From: Plantago ovata | Lineage: Eukaryota > Streptophyta > Magnoliopsida > Lamiales > Plantaginaceae | Length of the DNA: 64,000 nt | Direction of reading: 5' to 3' | Assembly: GCA_028274465.1 (NCBI GenBank) | Contig: CM051456.1 | Location: forward strand, 73,270,753-73,334,752 | Part shown: piece after piece, positions 22,448 to 40,179 of the stretch | How positions within the stretch are numbered: the stretch's first letter is position 1 | How the letters are laid out: the number at the start of each line of letters is the position of its first letter | Translations under genes and position numbers: made by a program | Notes under the pieces: generated by a model | Told to the model about the DNA's origin: nothing | Seen by the model: only the letters and a program-made list of their open reading frames with translations | Databases searched by the model: none

Positions 22448-22860
22448 GTTGTGTCAATTTGGCTAGATAGGCATGTTATTTTTCTTGTGTGTGTGTGGTT
22501 CCCATTACTTTCAGGTGTTAACACTTAAATGTATTATTGTTGATTTTTTGGCTTTAGTGCTCCTGAATAATTGAACTGGGTTGTGTTAGTTTGGCTAGGG
22601 TGTTATTTTTACTGTGTGTATGTGGTTCCTGTGTGTGTGGTTCCCATTACTTTCTGTAGTGTTATTTTTTTTGCTTTAGTGCTCCAGAATAATTTATCTG
22701 TGTTAATCAAGTTACAACCCCAAATCAAGTTCATATCAGTTTTTCACAGGTCCATACAACCAGCAAAACTCAAGTTCCTGAATAATTTATCTATGCTAAT
22801 CAAGTTACAAGCAAAACTCAAGTTCATATTAGTTTTTCACAGGTCCATAAAACCAGGATG
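22448..22860. repeat. Short tandem duplications
   Basis: A segment of about 125 bp starting near 22448 (GTTGTGTCAATTTGGCTAG) recurs near 22578. Within 22690-22855 a second unit of about 85 bp is duplicated (TTATCTRTGYTAATCAAGTTAC and CAGTTTTTCACAGGTCCAT-like blocks). No gene was seen. Confidence 0.55.
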
Positions 22861-22903
22861 AGAATTGACTTCCACGCATGAAACAATTCTTACAAATTAA
22901 AAC

Positions 22904-22972
22904 GGGTGTTGCGAGAATCAAACTCGCGCCCTCTCGCAATAAGCGAGAATCATGCCACTAGACTAAACACCC
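22904..22972 (-). pseudogene. tRNA-Pro-like pseudogene lacking its anticodon
   Basis: On the minus strand the acceptor arms GGGTGTT and AACACCC pair over 7 bp. The D arm (AGTCTAGTGG) and T arm (GCGAG-TTTGATT-CTCGC) are well formed and match the plant tRNA-Pro pattern. The anticodon stem TTCTCGC/GCGAGAG closes only five loop bases (TTATT) instead of seven, so no proline anticodon is present. Total length is 69 nt instead of 72. Confidence 0.7.
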
Positions 22973-23124
22973 AGTAGGAAGATGAAGAAAAGATACAGCA
23001 TAAAGCTCCATTTACGCAAATAATCCCTAAAAACCAACAAACCAAAGATAAACGTGTACCTTCTCCACATCACCTTGATAGTTGATACTTCCTTGTAAAA
23101 CCACTAGCTTCTTCCAGATCCTTG

Positions 23125-24135
23125 GTATACCTCAATAGAATATGTGATCGTTGGTGCTAATAAATTCTTGAGTGCAGTTAATGAATCGGGGTTCATGTGT
23201 AGCTGGATCAATTTTGCTTCACTGCTCAATGCCAAGACCAAGCGCAACTCAAGCTAATGACGAGTATGCACTCACCTAGGTAGTAAATATCATTTATTAA
23301 TAGGGTATATGTGGTGTAACGCAACGCAAATTTCAGCCATGTATTTATCAGATAAGATAATATACCAATGGTAGTTGATGATGATTTAGTTTGCTGGATG
23401 GGTGCAGAATTCCAAGAGGATCCACATCGAAATCTGGATGATTTTGATCAACTTTCCCCATAGCAGGAAGACAATGAGGACCACTGCAATAAAAAAAAAC
23501 AGGAAAGATGAAACATAGCCATCCCCAATTCAAAATCTATGTTAGATGTATAGCAATATATCACCTTCTAGGAACTGAGTTAAAATCCCCGCATACCAGC
23601 ATCGGAATGTCTGCGCTCGAGGCAATTTTTTCCAAGCCTTTTACAATGTGTGAACCTGCTGTTTGACAAAAATAAACAAAAAGGAGAAAGATCAGAGAAA
23701 TTCATAGGAAGACAGATACCAAAAGAGAGAATGTCTGGAATGCAAACTTGCCATAGCTTGACATCTTTCAATTCTGGATGAACATTTATGTTGTATGTTT
23801 GTCTGTGTTTTCACAAATATAATACAATTTGGTCATGTAGTGGTGTTTCATTACCTGACTAACCAGTTACACAAGTTCACTAAAATTAAATAAAAAGATC
23901 TGAGATACAAAAGAAGGATATCAAAGAGAATATATTTTTTCTCATGTTAAATAAAATAGGCAACTATTCAGTATTCATCAAGGAGAATAAATTCCACATC
24001 TTTGTGTAGCTTATGAACTGCCATCAATGAAAATTAAATAAATCTTACTACACAAACAAGTTGGCGCTTCGCAGGATTATCAATGCTCTGGTTATTAAAC
24101 TTGGCTTCCAAAACTACAATAAGCGCTATGTTGTC
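23125..24135 (-). pseudogene. CCR4-type deadenylase pseudogene (5'-truncated)
   Basis: Five exon-like blocks on the minus strand match the exonuclease domain of plant CCR4 homologues, the catalytic deadenylases of the CCR4-NOT complex that shorten mRNA poly(A) tails. They are 24135-24050 (DNIALIVVLEAKFNNQ), about 23793-23746 (NINVHPELKDVKLWQ), 23657-23567 (IPMLVCGDFNSVP), 23485-23366 (MGKVDQNHPDFDVDPLGIL, then LHPSSKLNHHQLP) and about 23277-23125 (VSAYSSLA, then GLGIEQ). Introns are kept, so this is not a processed copy. A 2-bp loss at the start of the third block shifts the frame, and the last block has TGA stops after SSLA, after GIEQ and after HIFY. The zinc-finger and N-terminal exons are missing. 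A functional paralogue presumably exists elsewhere. Confidence 0.8.
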
Positions 24136-24139
24136 CTGT

Positions 24140-24835
24140 ATCGGAGTAAAGTCCATCAAGAAACAACTCCAAAAGGCAATAAAAAACTTATTCTTTTTTT
24201 AGAGGTGGCAGGCAAAATGGAACAATATGACACAAAGAAACTAAATACCTTGATTAATCTGTTTTCTAGTCCAGCCTGCTACCTGTTTGTGAATTACTTA
24301 TAAATGCACTCCACAGTATGGTCAAAGTACATGAAAACATGGAAATCATACGATACGAAGCAAATAATAAAACATAATGGAATCAATCTCCTATACCAAA
24401 TACACCGACCCCTTCACTGTTAGCAAGCATAAAAAACATAAATCAACATACTTGATTTGTGATTTGTATTTCAGTACTGATTGCACTTGTTATTAGGGAT
24501 ATCATACATAATTGAGAAAATATCCAGGAAGCAATTAAATAAATAAACTTTGTCACCTTAAACTAAAACCTAAACGCTAGCAATTGACAACTTTATAACA
24601 AAAGGGCTTACCACACTACTATCAGAGTCATGGCGGATTCTAACAAGCTCGTTTCTGTTATGCGATCCACATAGCCTGCTTATAAACTAATAAACGTGCG
24701 GGTGCTTCATAGCCTGAATGGAGCTTCCAGTTTGGCCGTCTGCTTCAATTTCCGCCGATGAATCCAGTGAGAGAGAGGCGCAGTCGGCTGGGGTTGTCGA
24801 TTTGGGATGTGTCGTAGAAGCCGCAGAATCTCGAT
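24140..24835. other. No gene recognised
   Basis: This is AT-rich sequence upstream, in minus-strand terms, of the CCR4 pseudogene. The exons that should precede the first CCR4 block were looked for and not found. The open frame at 24718-24906 shows no domain. Confidence 0.4.
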
Positions 24836-24837
24836 CG

Positions 24838-24960
24838 GAATTGGGGAAGAAGAATTTGAATTGGGGAGATAAGGGTTTACGAAATTGGGAAGAACATCGG
24901 AATTAGGGAAGACGAATTTGATTTGGGGAAATAAGGGTTTATGAAATTGGGAATAACATG
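24838..24960. repeat. Tandem duplication, about 62-bp unit x 2
   Basis: The unit AATTRGGGAAGAMGAATTTG, continuing through ATAAGGGTTTAYGAAATTGGG, is present twice in a row. The units differ at about six positions. Confidence 0.7.
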
Positions 24961-25712
24961 GTCAATGAATTCAGACCATTGGATTATGATTTGTAAATAA
25001 GAATTGATTTTAGTTTTAATTATGTGTAATGATTTTATTTTAAATTTTGATAATTAATTAAAGTATTTTTAAATTGTGTTAAATATATATAATAAAAAAA
25101 TTTAAAATATAAAATTTATTGAAAAGTTAAGGGTATAAATGTACGTTCAACATTTATTATTAAATTTTTAATAATTTATAATAAAAATATTAACTTCGTA
25201 CCATTGTACCATTGCCACGTGACAGTGTTCTAGTGGAGATAATTATTCGACAAAATAAAAGTTTAGTTACATTTGTTGTGATATAAGTTGAAAGTGAAAA
25301 GTTTACTGACATATTCATCGGGAGGGAACAACAGGTAGAAACGGCTCTTAATACCCCGTTGACATATGTGAAACATGGCAAGTTTTAGAACGATTAAATT
25401 TTCTTTTTGTTCTCAACCCGCACCCGTTTTCGAATGATGCGATCTAGTCCGGGTAAAACGAGAGAGACCATGGTGTGCCCGTTTACACCTCTCCTCGTAA
25501 TAAATACACTCTCTTTTTCGGGGAAAGAAGAAAAAGAAAAAAGAAAAACGACAGAGTCACTCACCCACCCACTGTTACCCAAGTACACAGCATTTAGCAA
25601 GAGTCAGTTTTTTGTTTTGGGGTTTGGGTTTTATTTCATCTCTTCTCTTCTTCTACTGGAAATCAAATCAAATAAACTTAGTATTATTATTATTAGCAGC
25701 AGCAGCAGCAAA
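24961..25712 (+). promoter_or_regulatory. Upstream region and 5' leader of the NDR kinase gene
   Basis: Very AT-rich DNA (24961-25200) gives way to a leader ending in TATTATTATTATTAGCAGCAGCAGCAGCAAA directly before the ATG, written here as (TAT)n then (AGC)n repeats. An upstream open frame in the same phase begins at 25407 but has no family resemblance. The ATG at 25713 opens the conserved kinase N-terminus and is taken as the start. No TATA box is assigned. Confidence 0.5.
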
Positions 25713-32901
<7,189 letters not shown>

Positions 32902-34130
32902 TTTAGCGACCAGGAAATCTTATTGAGGATGGTGGCGTATGCCTGTATATTTGTAGGCAGCTCGCCCATATGCAGTGTTGGAATTGTAATAGATGGATAT
33001 GCCTTTTATTTCTGGGGAACCATCATTTAAGTGTACAGAGTTATGGTTGAGCTAAGGTACTAGAACGAACGTTGTTTTTATGATAATTAGAAGTGTGTAG
33101 TAGGTTGTTTGGTTATTAGAGTAGGCTGTGTGGGACTGGTCCTAGCTGCCCAGGTCGGCAAGGGAGTTTGCCTTCTCTTGTGGCAGCTTCTGCCTTCTGG
33201 CCAGACATTCAATGGATTGCTTTCTTGATTTTAGGGGACTGACTGCTAAAATTCGAACTCTAGTTTGCATACTCTACTCTATTTCATGTGTTGAATGAAT
33301 GACGAACTCTTATGTAGGACTTGTTTGATTTCGTGGATTAGCTAATAGCTGCACTGTGATACTGTGTTTATCCGTATCCTGTGTTTGTATTTCTTAGTGT
33401 ACTCTGGTGGGGAGTGAGAATTTGAAGCTGGAACAGATTACAGGCCATCGTTTGATTCTCTGGTTTACTGTCTTATCCCAGTGATGGCGCCTAGTACTCC
33501 TGTGTCAATAATGTCAAAGTATCTGTTTAAATTGTTTCTCCAATTGTATTCCTGTTCAAAGTTACATTTTGGTTTATTATGTTTCCTTGTGCTCTGGCAA
33601 ACTTGAACTCTCCCTGGTCTTTTTAGTTTTTAGCAATCAACCTTATTCATGTGATCTTTGTGCTTGGGGCAATGACGCTGCTAGTGAGGTATATTGAGAC
33701 GCTATTTATTGCTAGCTGAATTGGTAACAAAAGTACTTGCATGTAGCGACAGCCCTTAATACTTAAGAGTATAGCTTGCGGGTACAAATGATGTAAAAGT
33801 AATATTTGTGTTTATGGTCGTGTTTGATTTTGTCTTGAAAACATTCTTTCAAATTTGCTTAGTTGAAGTTTATTTTACCAATAAGTTGAGTTCAAACAAA
33901 ATTTTTTTTTTGGACAGAAGTAAACGTGGTTTGTCTCTTGGCTCTTGCTTTCCGTTCTAAAAATCATTATGTGAGACAAATAATACGGGTTCTATTTTTC
34001 ATCATAGAATGATGCCTTCTTTCTTTCATTATAAATTTGTCATACCCAAACACTTCAATGTCTTCATCGTCATCCTCGCATCTGGAATCATAATTAATCT
34101 TCGAGAGGCAGAGAGTGTGGATTATGTTAA
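32902..34130 (+). other. 3' flank of the NDR kinase gene, no further gene
   Basis: Sequence after the stop codon probably contains the 3' untranslated region (no unambiguous polyadenylation site chosen). It then becomes AT-rich intergenic DNA. No domains or repeats were recognised up to about 34130. Confidence 0.4.
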
Positions 34131-34339
34131 TGTTAAAATGTGTCCAATTCGTTGTATGAATCAAGAGACGACTTAACAGTACAGAGGTCCGACATGAAGG
34201 GCACAGAGCTCCGATACTTGTGCCCTTGTCCGACCAACAAAGGTACTCTGGGAACAAGTCTTGTCGTGATAATGGTCCGACATACAATCTCAGTTGTATG
34301 ATTCAAAGGACCATGGATCAAGGTTTTCTACAAGAACAG

Positions 34340-34611
34340 GTGTCCAACACACATCTTGTATCGGACTTGTTGGTAAAATACGTAAGTCACATAACTACAA
34401 GAAAGGTTGTCCGACACACATCTTGTATCGGACTTGTTGGTAAAATACCTAAGTCACATAACTACAAGAAAGGGTGTCCGACACACATCTTGTATCGGAC
34501 TTGTTGGTAAAATACTTAAGTCACATTACTACAAGAAAGGGTGTCCGACACACATCTTGTATCGGACTTATAGGTGAAAATACCCAAGTCATATTTGTGC
34601 TCATGTTGCTA
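34340..34611. repeat. 67-bp minisatellite, four copies
   Basis: The unit begins GTGTCCGACACACATCTTGT and contains CGGACTTGTTGGTAAAATAC. It repeats with a spacing of exactly 67 bp (CCGACACACA at 34411, 34478 and 34545, with a variant at 34344). The TCCGACA/CGGACTT motifs also occur singly on both sides. Because 67 is not a multiple of three, the open frames through it change phase each unit. Confidence 0.9.
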
Positions 34612-34699
34612 TTGGAACTCGGACGCTTAAGTCGGACTCTAACTCGGACCATATGTCGGAAACAGGAGATTAGAATAAGGGTCCTAGAACGTACCAAGA

Positions 34700-35110
34700 G
34701 AGCAAAGTTATTATCTTAGCCTTGGAAAAATCCTAAGTTGGGACGTGGGCCAGACCCATTAGGCCAACTAATGGGCTTTAACTCTTTGGGATTCAATCTT
34801 AGCCTGACACTTGGCACAATCTCAGGAGCTCTATCACACTTTGAGAAACATTATAAATAGGAGTCACTATTCACTCCTAAAGGTAATCAATCTTACACCT
34901 ACTTTCATACTACATACACTAGAGAGGTATTCCACCCATAAAGTCGACTATCCGGTTTGATCAATAGACAAATCGAAAAACCGTTACTAACCCTCCCCCT
35001 CAAGTTTCATTTCGGGTCTCAGTAACTATGGAAGGGAGCTAAAGTCAAGAGGACCGCTGATTAGTACGAACTAGAAGGACCTAATAATTTACCTATCAAC
35101 AAATTATATC
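34700..35110 (+). mobile_element. LTR-like segment (possible solo or relic LTR)
   Basis: A TATA box (TTATAAATAG, 34851-34860) is followed by a leader-like stretch rich in ACTCCTAAAGG and by pyrimidine-rich sequence. The whole resembles the U3/R/U5 part of a plant gypsy LTR, and a possible CAACA end lies near 35098. No partner copy lies in the window and no target duplication was found, so the assignment is weak. Confidence 0.3.
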
Positions 35111-36420
35111 AAGTTTTCTATTGGTCTAACATGACATTCTCGTAGCATTAGAATTGCTACCAAGCCACTGACTCTTTCTAGAGATCTTGATATTGACTCA
35201 AAATTGTGTTTTGGTAATTCATCATGATACATACGAATCAGGCGTTCTTCAATGGACATTGACTCAGAAAAGGGAGATAGGTCGCATTCTTACATGAACG
35301 GAACAATGACATAAGAAAGAACGAATGAAGAAGGTCAACAAGATTCATCGTATTGCATGAAATTGTAAATAATGGATTGCACCCTGCGACATATAAATAG
35401 TAGTTATCAGGTAACAGTATAAATAGAAAATAAATCTAAAAGAAATTTACGCGTCTTTATCTCTAAGAATCTTCTAGAAATTCTAAATATTGGCCTATTC
35501 TAAATGTTTTCGACTTGGACGATATATGCATGCTGGAATCCACACACTTTTATTGACCACAATCATATTCAAAATTACTAATAAATAGAATATAATGGTC
35601 ATTGAAGCACAAACACACCACTAAGGTCAACTGTAGAATAGCAATACTTTGACGTGGGTGAATAGATCAATTGTAATACCAATCTGCATTCACCAGAGTA
35701 ATCTAATATAGTTTTTGCCATAAACTACACCATTCTGGCACTTACCTCATACGAAGTATTAGACAAAACTGTGATCCAAAGTATTCCCGTCCAAACAAGA
35801 CAATCACCGCATTCCCAATGTCAAGTATGGCTATCGTACCCACGTTCCTAAGAAGTAAGAACTCATATCATAACAACATACTGTACATAATAATAAATAA
35901 GGTTTTACAAGATATTTATAATAAAGAACTAGTTTAGCCACCAAGTGCCTACCATTTAGAGATCGATGTATCAAATCTTGTATAGTCCAAGGAGTAGGAT
36001 AAGAACCTATTTAGAACCATTATCCTAACTCATACGTATAATCAGACTCATTTTTCCGCCCATGAACTAACATTTAGGATAAAGTATGGGTCTGGGTCCA
36101 ACAGATAGGTACTTAAGTGTTGCATATGTATAGAGCCGTGAAATTTATCTGGTATGCATCCTAAAGGTTATTGTTACGGTTCACAATGTTGTTTTTTTCA
36201 TAAGATAAAGACCTCAAGAATAGAAGAGAGTTAGAAGAGAGGTTGTATTATCAAGTGTATATTAAGATACAAATTGAAGCCTTATTTATAGGGATCTCTC
36301 AATAACTAAGTAAGTTTGTAAATCTCACTTTATATAATTAATGATAACAATAACTAAAATACATAAATGGAGTATAAGAAGGGTGATGAACTCCTCGCAT
36401 TCATCATATTCATAATTTGA
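35110..36420. other. No gene recognised
   Basis: The stretch is intergenic, with only short open frames. A segment at about 36175-36330, with TGTTACGGTTCACAATG and a TTATTTATAGGG box, could be LTR debris, but no borders support it. Confidence 0.35.
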
Positions 36421-36690
36421 TATTTTTTCTTGTTTCTTCTACGAAAAAGAAGAGAATAATAAAAATAATAAAGAAAGAAAATATCTTCTTTGTAAGCAAA
36501 TCCACATTACCAAGTTACCCGAAATTTCGTAATCTGAAAAATCCCAACATAAAAGAAGAGTCGTCAACTAATTCTGTTCTTCCCCAAATTCAATTTTCAT
36601 CATCATCATCAGATCAAAAATCAAACCAAACCCTAACAAAAACATCCATCCCAAATCCCCAATTCAAATCGATCGACCGATCGATCAGCC

Positions 36691-37305
36691 ATGGGTAACA
36701 CAGAGAAACTCCTCAACCAGATCATGGAGCTAAAATTCACCTCCAAGAGCCTCCAGCGCCAGGCTCGCAAGTGCGAGAAGGAGGAGAAAGCCGAGAAACT
36801 CAAGGTCAAAAAAGCAATCGAGAAAGGCAACATGGACGGCGCACGGATCTACGCCGAGAACTCCATCCGCAAGCGATCCGAGCAGATGAACTACCTCCGC
36901 CTCTCTTCTCGCCTCGACGCCGTCGTCGCTCGCCTCGATACCCAGGCTAAGATGGCCACCATCAGCAAGTCCATGGGTAGCATCGTCAAATCGCTCGAAT
37001 CCTCCCTTGCCACCGGTAATTTGCAGAAGATGTCCGAGACTATGGACAAGTTTGAGCAGCAGTTTGTTAATATGGAGGTCCAAGCTGAGTTCATGGAGAG
37101 TTCTATGGCTGGGAGCACCTCGCTTTCGACTCCCGAGGGTGAGGTTAACAGTCTGATGCAGCAGGTGGCGGATGATTACGGTCTCGAGGTTTCCGTTGGG
37201 TTGCCTCAGGCTGCTGCCCATGCTATTGCTGCGCCTAAGGGGTCCGAGAAGGTTGAAGAGGATGATCTCTCCAGGCGTCTTGCCGAGCTTAAGGCTCGCG
37301 GCTAG
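36691..37305 (+). CDS. CHMP1 (ESCRT-III-related, VPS46/DID2-type) protein
   Basis: A single intronless frame encodes 204 residues. It begins [16 protein letters not shown], has a basic, helical Snf7-like core (residues 10-150) and ends in the MIM1 motif [14 protein letters not shown] that binds the MIT domain of VPS4/LIP5-type partners. CHMP1 proteins help ESCRT-III sort membrane cargo into multivesicular bodies and regulate VPS4 disassembly. In plants CHMP1A/B is needed for auxin-carrier sorting and embryo development. Length matches the family, and the ATG has a good context (GCCATGG). Third positions are GC-rich, unlike the surrounding DNA, as expected for a conserved host gene. The antisense open frame at 36730-37221 is a by-product of that bias. 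Confidence 0.95.
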   Translation: MGNTEKLLNQIMELKFTSKSLQRQARKCEKEEKAEKLKVKKAIEKGNMDGARIYAENSIRKRSEQMNYLRLSSRLDAVVARLDTQAKMATISKSMGSIVKSLESSLATGNLQKMSETMDKFEQQFVNMEVQAEFMESSMAGSTSLSTPEGEVNSLMQQVADDYGLEVSVGLPQAAAHAIAAPKGSEKVEEDDLSRRLAELKARG

Positions 37306-37633
37306 GGTAACTTAATCCTTTTTCGAATGTTCGATTGCTGTGTTAATTTTTCTACTATTACTTACTACTCTTTGTTGTGTGCTCAAGTGATAATCGTTTA
37401 GCATTTATACCGGATATTGGCTGTGAATGCTCATATATGTAATTAAGCTGGGATGACACTCTGCATTGGTCTGGGCTAGTGTGAAGTTATCTTTTACGAG
37501 TTTACGTTGAGTTTTTTAGGTTGCTTGGTTGATGAATTGATTTTCATAATCACCCCTTACTAACGCTACTACTATAACGTATCCGTGATAGTCTCTAATT
37601 TTTTATTACTTCATTTATGCATATCTTAAAACA
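37306..37633 (+). other. 3' untranslated region and flank of CHMP1
   Basis: T-rich sequence follows the stop codon. No second gene is seen before the MITE at 37636. The polyadenylation site was not assigned. Confidence 0.5.
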
Positions 37634-37635
37634 TA

Positions 37636-37781
37636 CTTCCTCTCTTTCATTACAAAGTTCCTAAGGTCCTAAGGGGACTATTTATTATCGCGACATTTGA
37701 CACATATAACTCCTAATTACAGTAGAGAAAATATAATAAAATTATATTATGAATAGTAACTTTGTAATGAATCGGAGGAAG
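37636..37781. mobile_element. Stowaway-type MITE (Tc1/mariner)
   Basis: This 146-bp element has terminal inverted repeats of about 25 bp (CTTCCTCTCTTTCATTACAA and its near complement TTGTAATGAATCGGAGGAAG). It is flanked by TA on both sides (37634-37635 and 37782-37783), the Tc1/mariner target duplication. It is non-coding and lies about 330 bp downstream of the CHMP1 stop codon. Confidence 0.85.
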
Positions 37782-37783
37782 TA

Positions 37784-38960
37784 TCTTTCATAAGTTGACA
37801 GTCAAATACGTCCTTGGGGTTGTAACTAATTAAAGAATGAAGGTTATGTTCTTGTGTGAAGTAACTAGTGTCTAGAAAACAACAGCCTTCAACATGTTCT
37901 ATGTTGAGTAGTTGTGGACTCAAGTAACCAGTAACACAACAACTTGAGATTGCTGGACTTTTGTTGGCTAGTTTATCCCATCTATGTCTTTCGTCATTCA
38001 AGGTGCGACTGCTAGATCAACTGAACAGATTTGAGTTCAATAATGTTCATTCTTTTAAGTGCAAAGGCATAGCTGCCCCCCACCCCATACCACCACCAAA
38101 CAGAGAAACGCTTCCTGCAAGTAGAAAGTCTAGACAAAATGTAGTACTGTAGAACATAAAACAATGTTTCCAAGAATTATAAGTACATGCAATAAACCTT
38201 CAACTCACAATTCAATTCTATAGAAGCTATGCTACACTTGCTCTTGGAATCTATCCTTTCCTTGGCCTTCTTAATGATTCAAATCAGTTTTGACCTTTTG
38301 TTCTGCTACAAATAAGTCTTAAATATTTCCTTCCCTCACAGCGCCACCAGATACGACTCTGCATAAGGGCAACTAACAGTCATGCGGTTCCTTGTTGAGC
38401 TAGACCTCTTTTACTCAGTAGGTCTCAGTGAGGAACTTCTTGAATCCTCTTTTCCAGTAATCTGGCAGTTTGGGACCTATCCGTCTTCTTGGTTGTGTCG
38501 TAAACTAGCTTTTCTCCTGGAGTTTTGACAGCTGATTGGAGTTCATTGCAGTTCATTGCATAGCTATTCCTCCTTCGGTATTTTAGCTGCTGTACCATTT
38601 CACAAACAGCTGTTGAATTGAAGTTGTTGAACCAAGGAGGAATTAGGAAGGAGGAATTAGGAAGAGTGTTTAATATCTTGCAATATTGAATTTCGTATTG
38701 CAATGTTATACTTCATTTATTTATATTTATTACGTTATGAATGATGATCTCTCAGTGGGAGTGGTATGGCTATCTTCACTCTTAATAGTGTTGGAATTTT
38801 CCATAAGATATGGGTGCTGATACCATAGTTAGATCAATGCTTATGATGCAACCTGGTGCCAGGTTATGTTTTTTGATGTGAAGAAGTGAATGGGGTCGTG
38901 ATTTGAATATATTCTACATAGGTTGGGAAAATTGCCCTTTGGTTCCCTAAGGGTCCCCTT
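37784..38960. other. No gene recognised
   Basis: Only short open frames without domains are present. A short duplication (GGAGGAATTAGGAA) was seen near 38635-38665. Confidence 0.4.
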
Positions 38961-38969
38961 TTCTGTCCC

Positions 38970-40175
38970 TAGTGACTTCGATTTGGCTAATTTGGTCATT
39001 TATACTACGGTTTAGACATTAACTATATTTGGATTTCAAATTTAATTTATTATTCATTTGACGAAATATTTTATAAATTTTAAAATTAGCTCAACAAAAT
39101 TGTAAAATGCCACTCCTTTTCAAAATTGTCCCACAACTTTCGGAAATTTTAATTTCGATTCAATTCACAAAAATAAATTTACAAAAGTCTCATGATTAAA
39201 AAAAATAGTTTTTTTTTTTTTTTTTTGAAATGATTAAATCCATTAAGCCCAAGAGGGGCATACCCCCAATGAAATGTTGTACACAATTTTTCAACATTTT
39301 TGAAGTAACTAGCGGAAGAAAAACTCAAGGCACAAAACTATAGACTCTAGATTACATCTATTATCTATAGAATCTAAAACAGCTAGAAACTGCCCAAAAA
39401 AACCTCTCATGGACTCCCGGAAACATCTGTTATCCAATCATATGACGTACAGGTCCAATCATCTCAACCAGTTCCAAGTCAATGACATAGGGCCACAACC
39501 ACACTTCCAACTTCAGTTGAGGCGCAGTTTCCCGAGTTTTTCAAGATTTTCTGGGCTGTAATGGTGCAGTAAGATGAAAAATCATACATTCTACCAGACA
39601 GCTTTCCTTTTTCTCAAAATCTTGTACTGCTAAAATATGTAACTCGCAAAACAGACACTACAAACACAAGTGAGCGTACCAGTTCGCAAAGTAATTAAAC
39701 AAAACTAAATGTTCTCCAAACCAGCAATCACCAAACTATGAACGGAGTTGTGGCTGGCCACTAAAAAACAACTGCGGTAGCCGGCTATTGGACTCCGATT
39801 TGGAGCTTTCTCACACCATATATAGAAGTTCCATGGTGGAGCACAGAGCAGAAAGCTGTCCATTGCGGAGCAATTTTGCTTCACCATGGAACTCCAGATC
39901 AGAGCTTTTGAAGCTCTGGTATGGAGGTTTCTGGTCCAGTTGGAGATTTTTGCTCCAGATCAGAGCTTCAAAAGATCCCGATCCAGCCGCCATGGCGGAG
40001 GCCGCTCCTGTCGGAGCTTTTTTTTTTTTTTTTAACCTAGGGACTTGTTTGAGGTTTTAAAAATATTGAAGTACAAAATTGATTTTGTGAATACACTTAT
40101 TTATACGTATGAATCCATTGATTATACGATTCGAGATCAACTTAGCAAAATCGAATTCACTGGGGACCAAAATGG
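38970..40175. mobile_element. Possible foldback element with a retro-insertion inside
   Basis: About 34 bp near 38970-39003 (TCCCTAGTGACTTCGATTTG and on) recur inverted near 40137-40170 with about six mismatches. Inside lies a block bounded by T18 (39209-39226) and T16 (40018-40033). The sequence next to T18, read on the minus strand, ends GGATTTAATCATTTC before the A-run, as plant LINE 3' ends do. The block could therefore be one or two minus-strand retro-inserted tails within an older inverted-repeat element. Target duplications were not found. Confidence 0.35.
39830..39960. repeat. Local inverted repeats
   Basis: GTTCCATGGTG and CACCATGGAAC form a perfect 11-bp inverted pair about 45 bp apart. 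Next to it, CAGAGCTTTTGAAGCTCTG is a hairpin and CCAGATCAGAGCTT is repeated directly. Confidence 0.6.
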
Positions 40176-40179
40176 CCAT

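Noticed and set aside
24718-24906. 62-codon frame with acidic composition
   Set aside because: No homologue was recognised, and the end lies in a 62-bp tandem duplication; it was too weak to call a gene.
25407-25712. In-frame N-terminal extension of the NDR kinase
   Set aside because: The upstream part is low-complexity leader with AGC and TAT repeats. The family N-terminus begins at the ATG at 25713.
34340-34611. Regular 67-bp repeats as a CRISPR array
   Set aside because: Units are near-identical over their whole length with no variable spacers, and the DNA is a plant genome; it is a minisatellite.
34220-34719. Open frames with repeated SDLLVKY peptides
   Set aside because: They follow the 67-bp repeat and shift phase each unit, so no conserved protein is encoded.
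36730-37221. 163-codon open frame antisense to CHMP1
   Set aside because: It mirrors a GC-biased conserved gene on the other strand and has no family resemblance.
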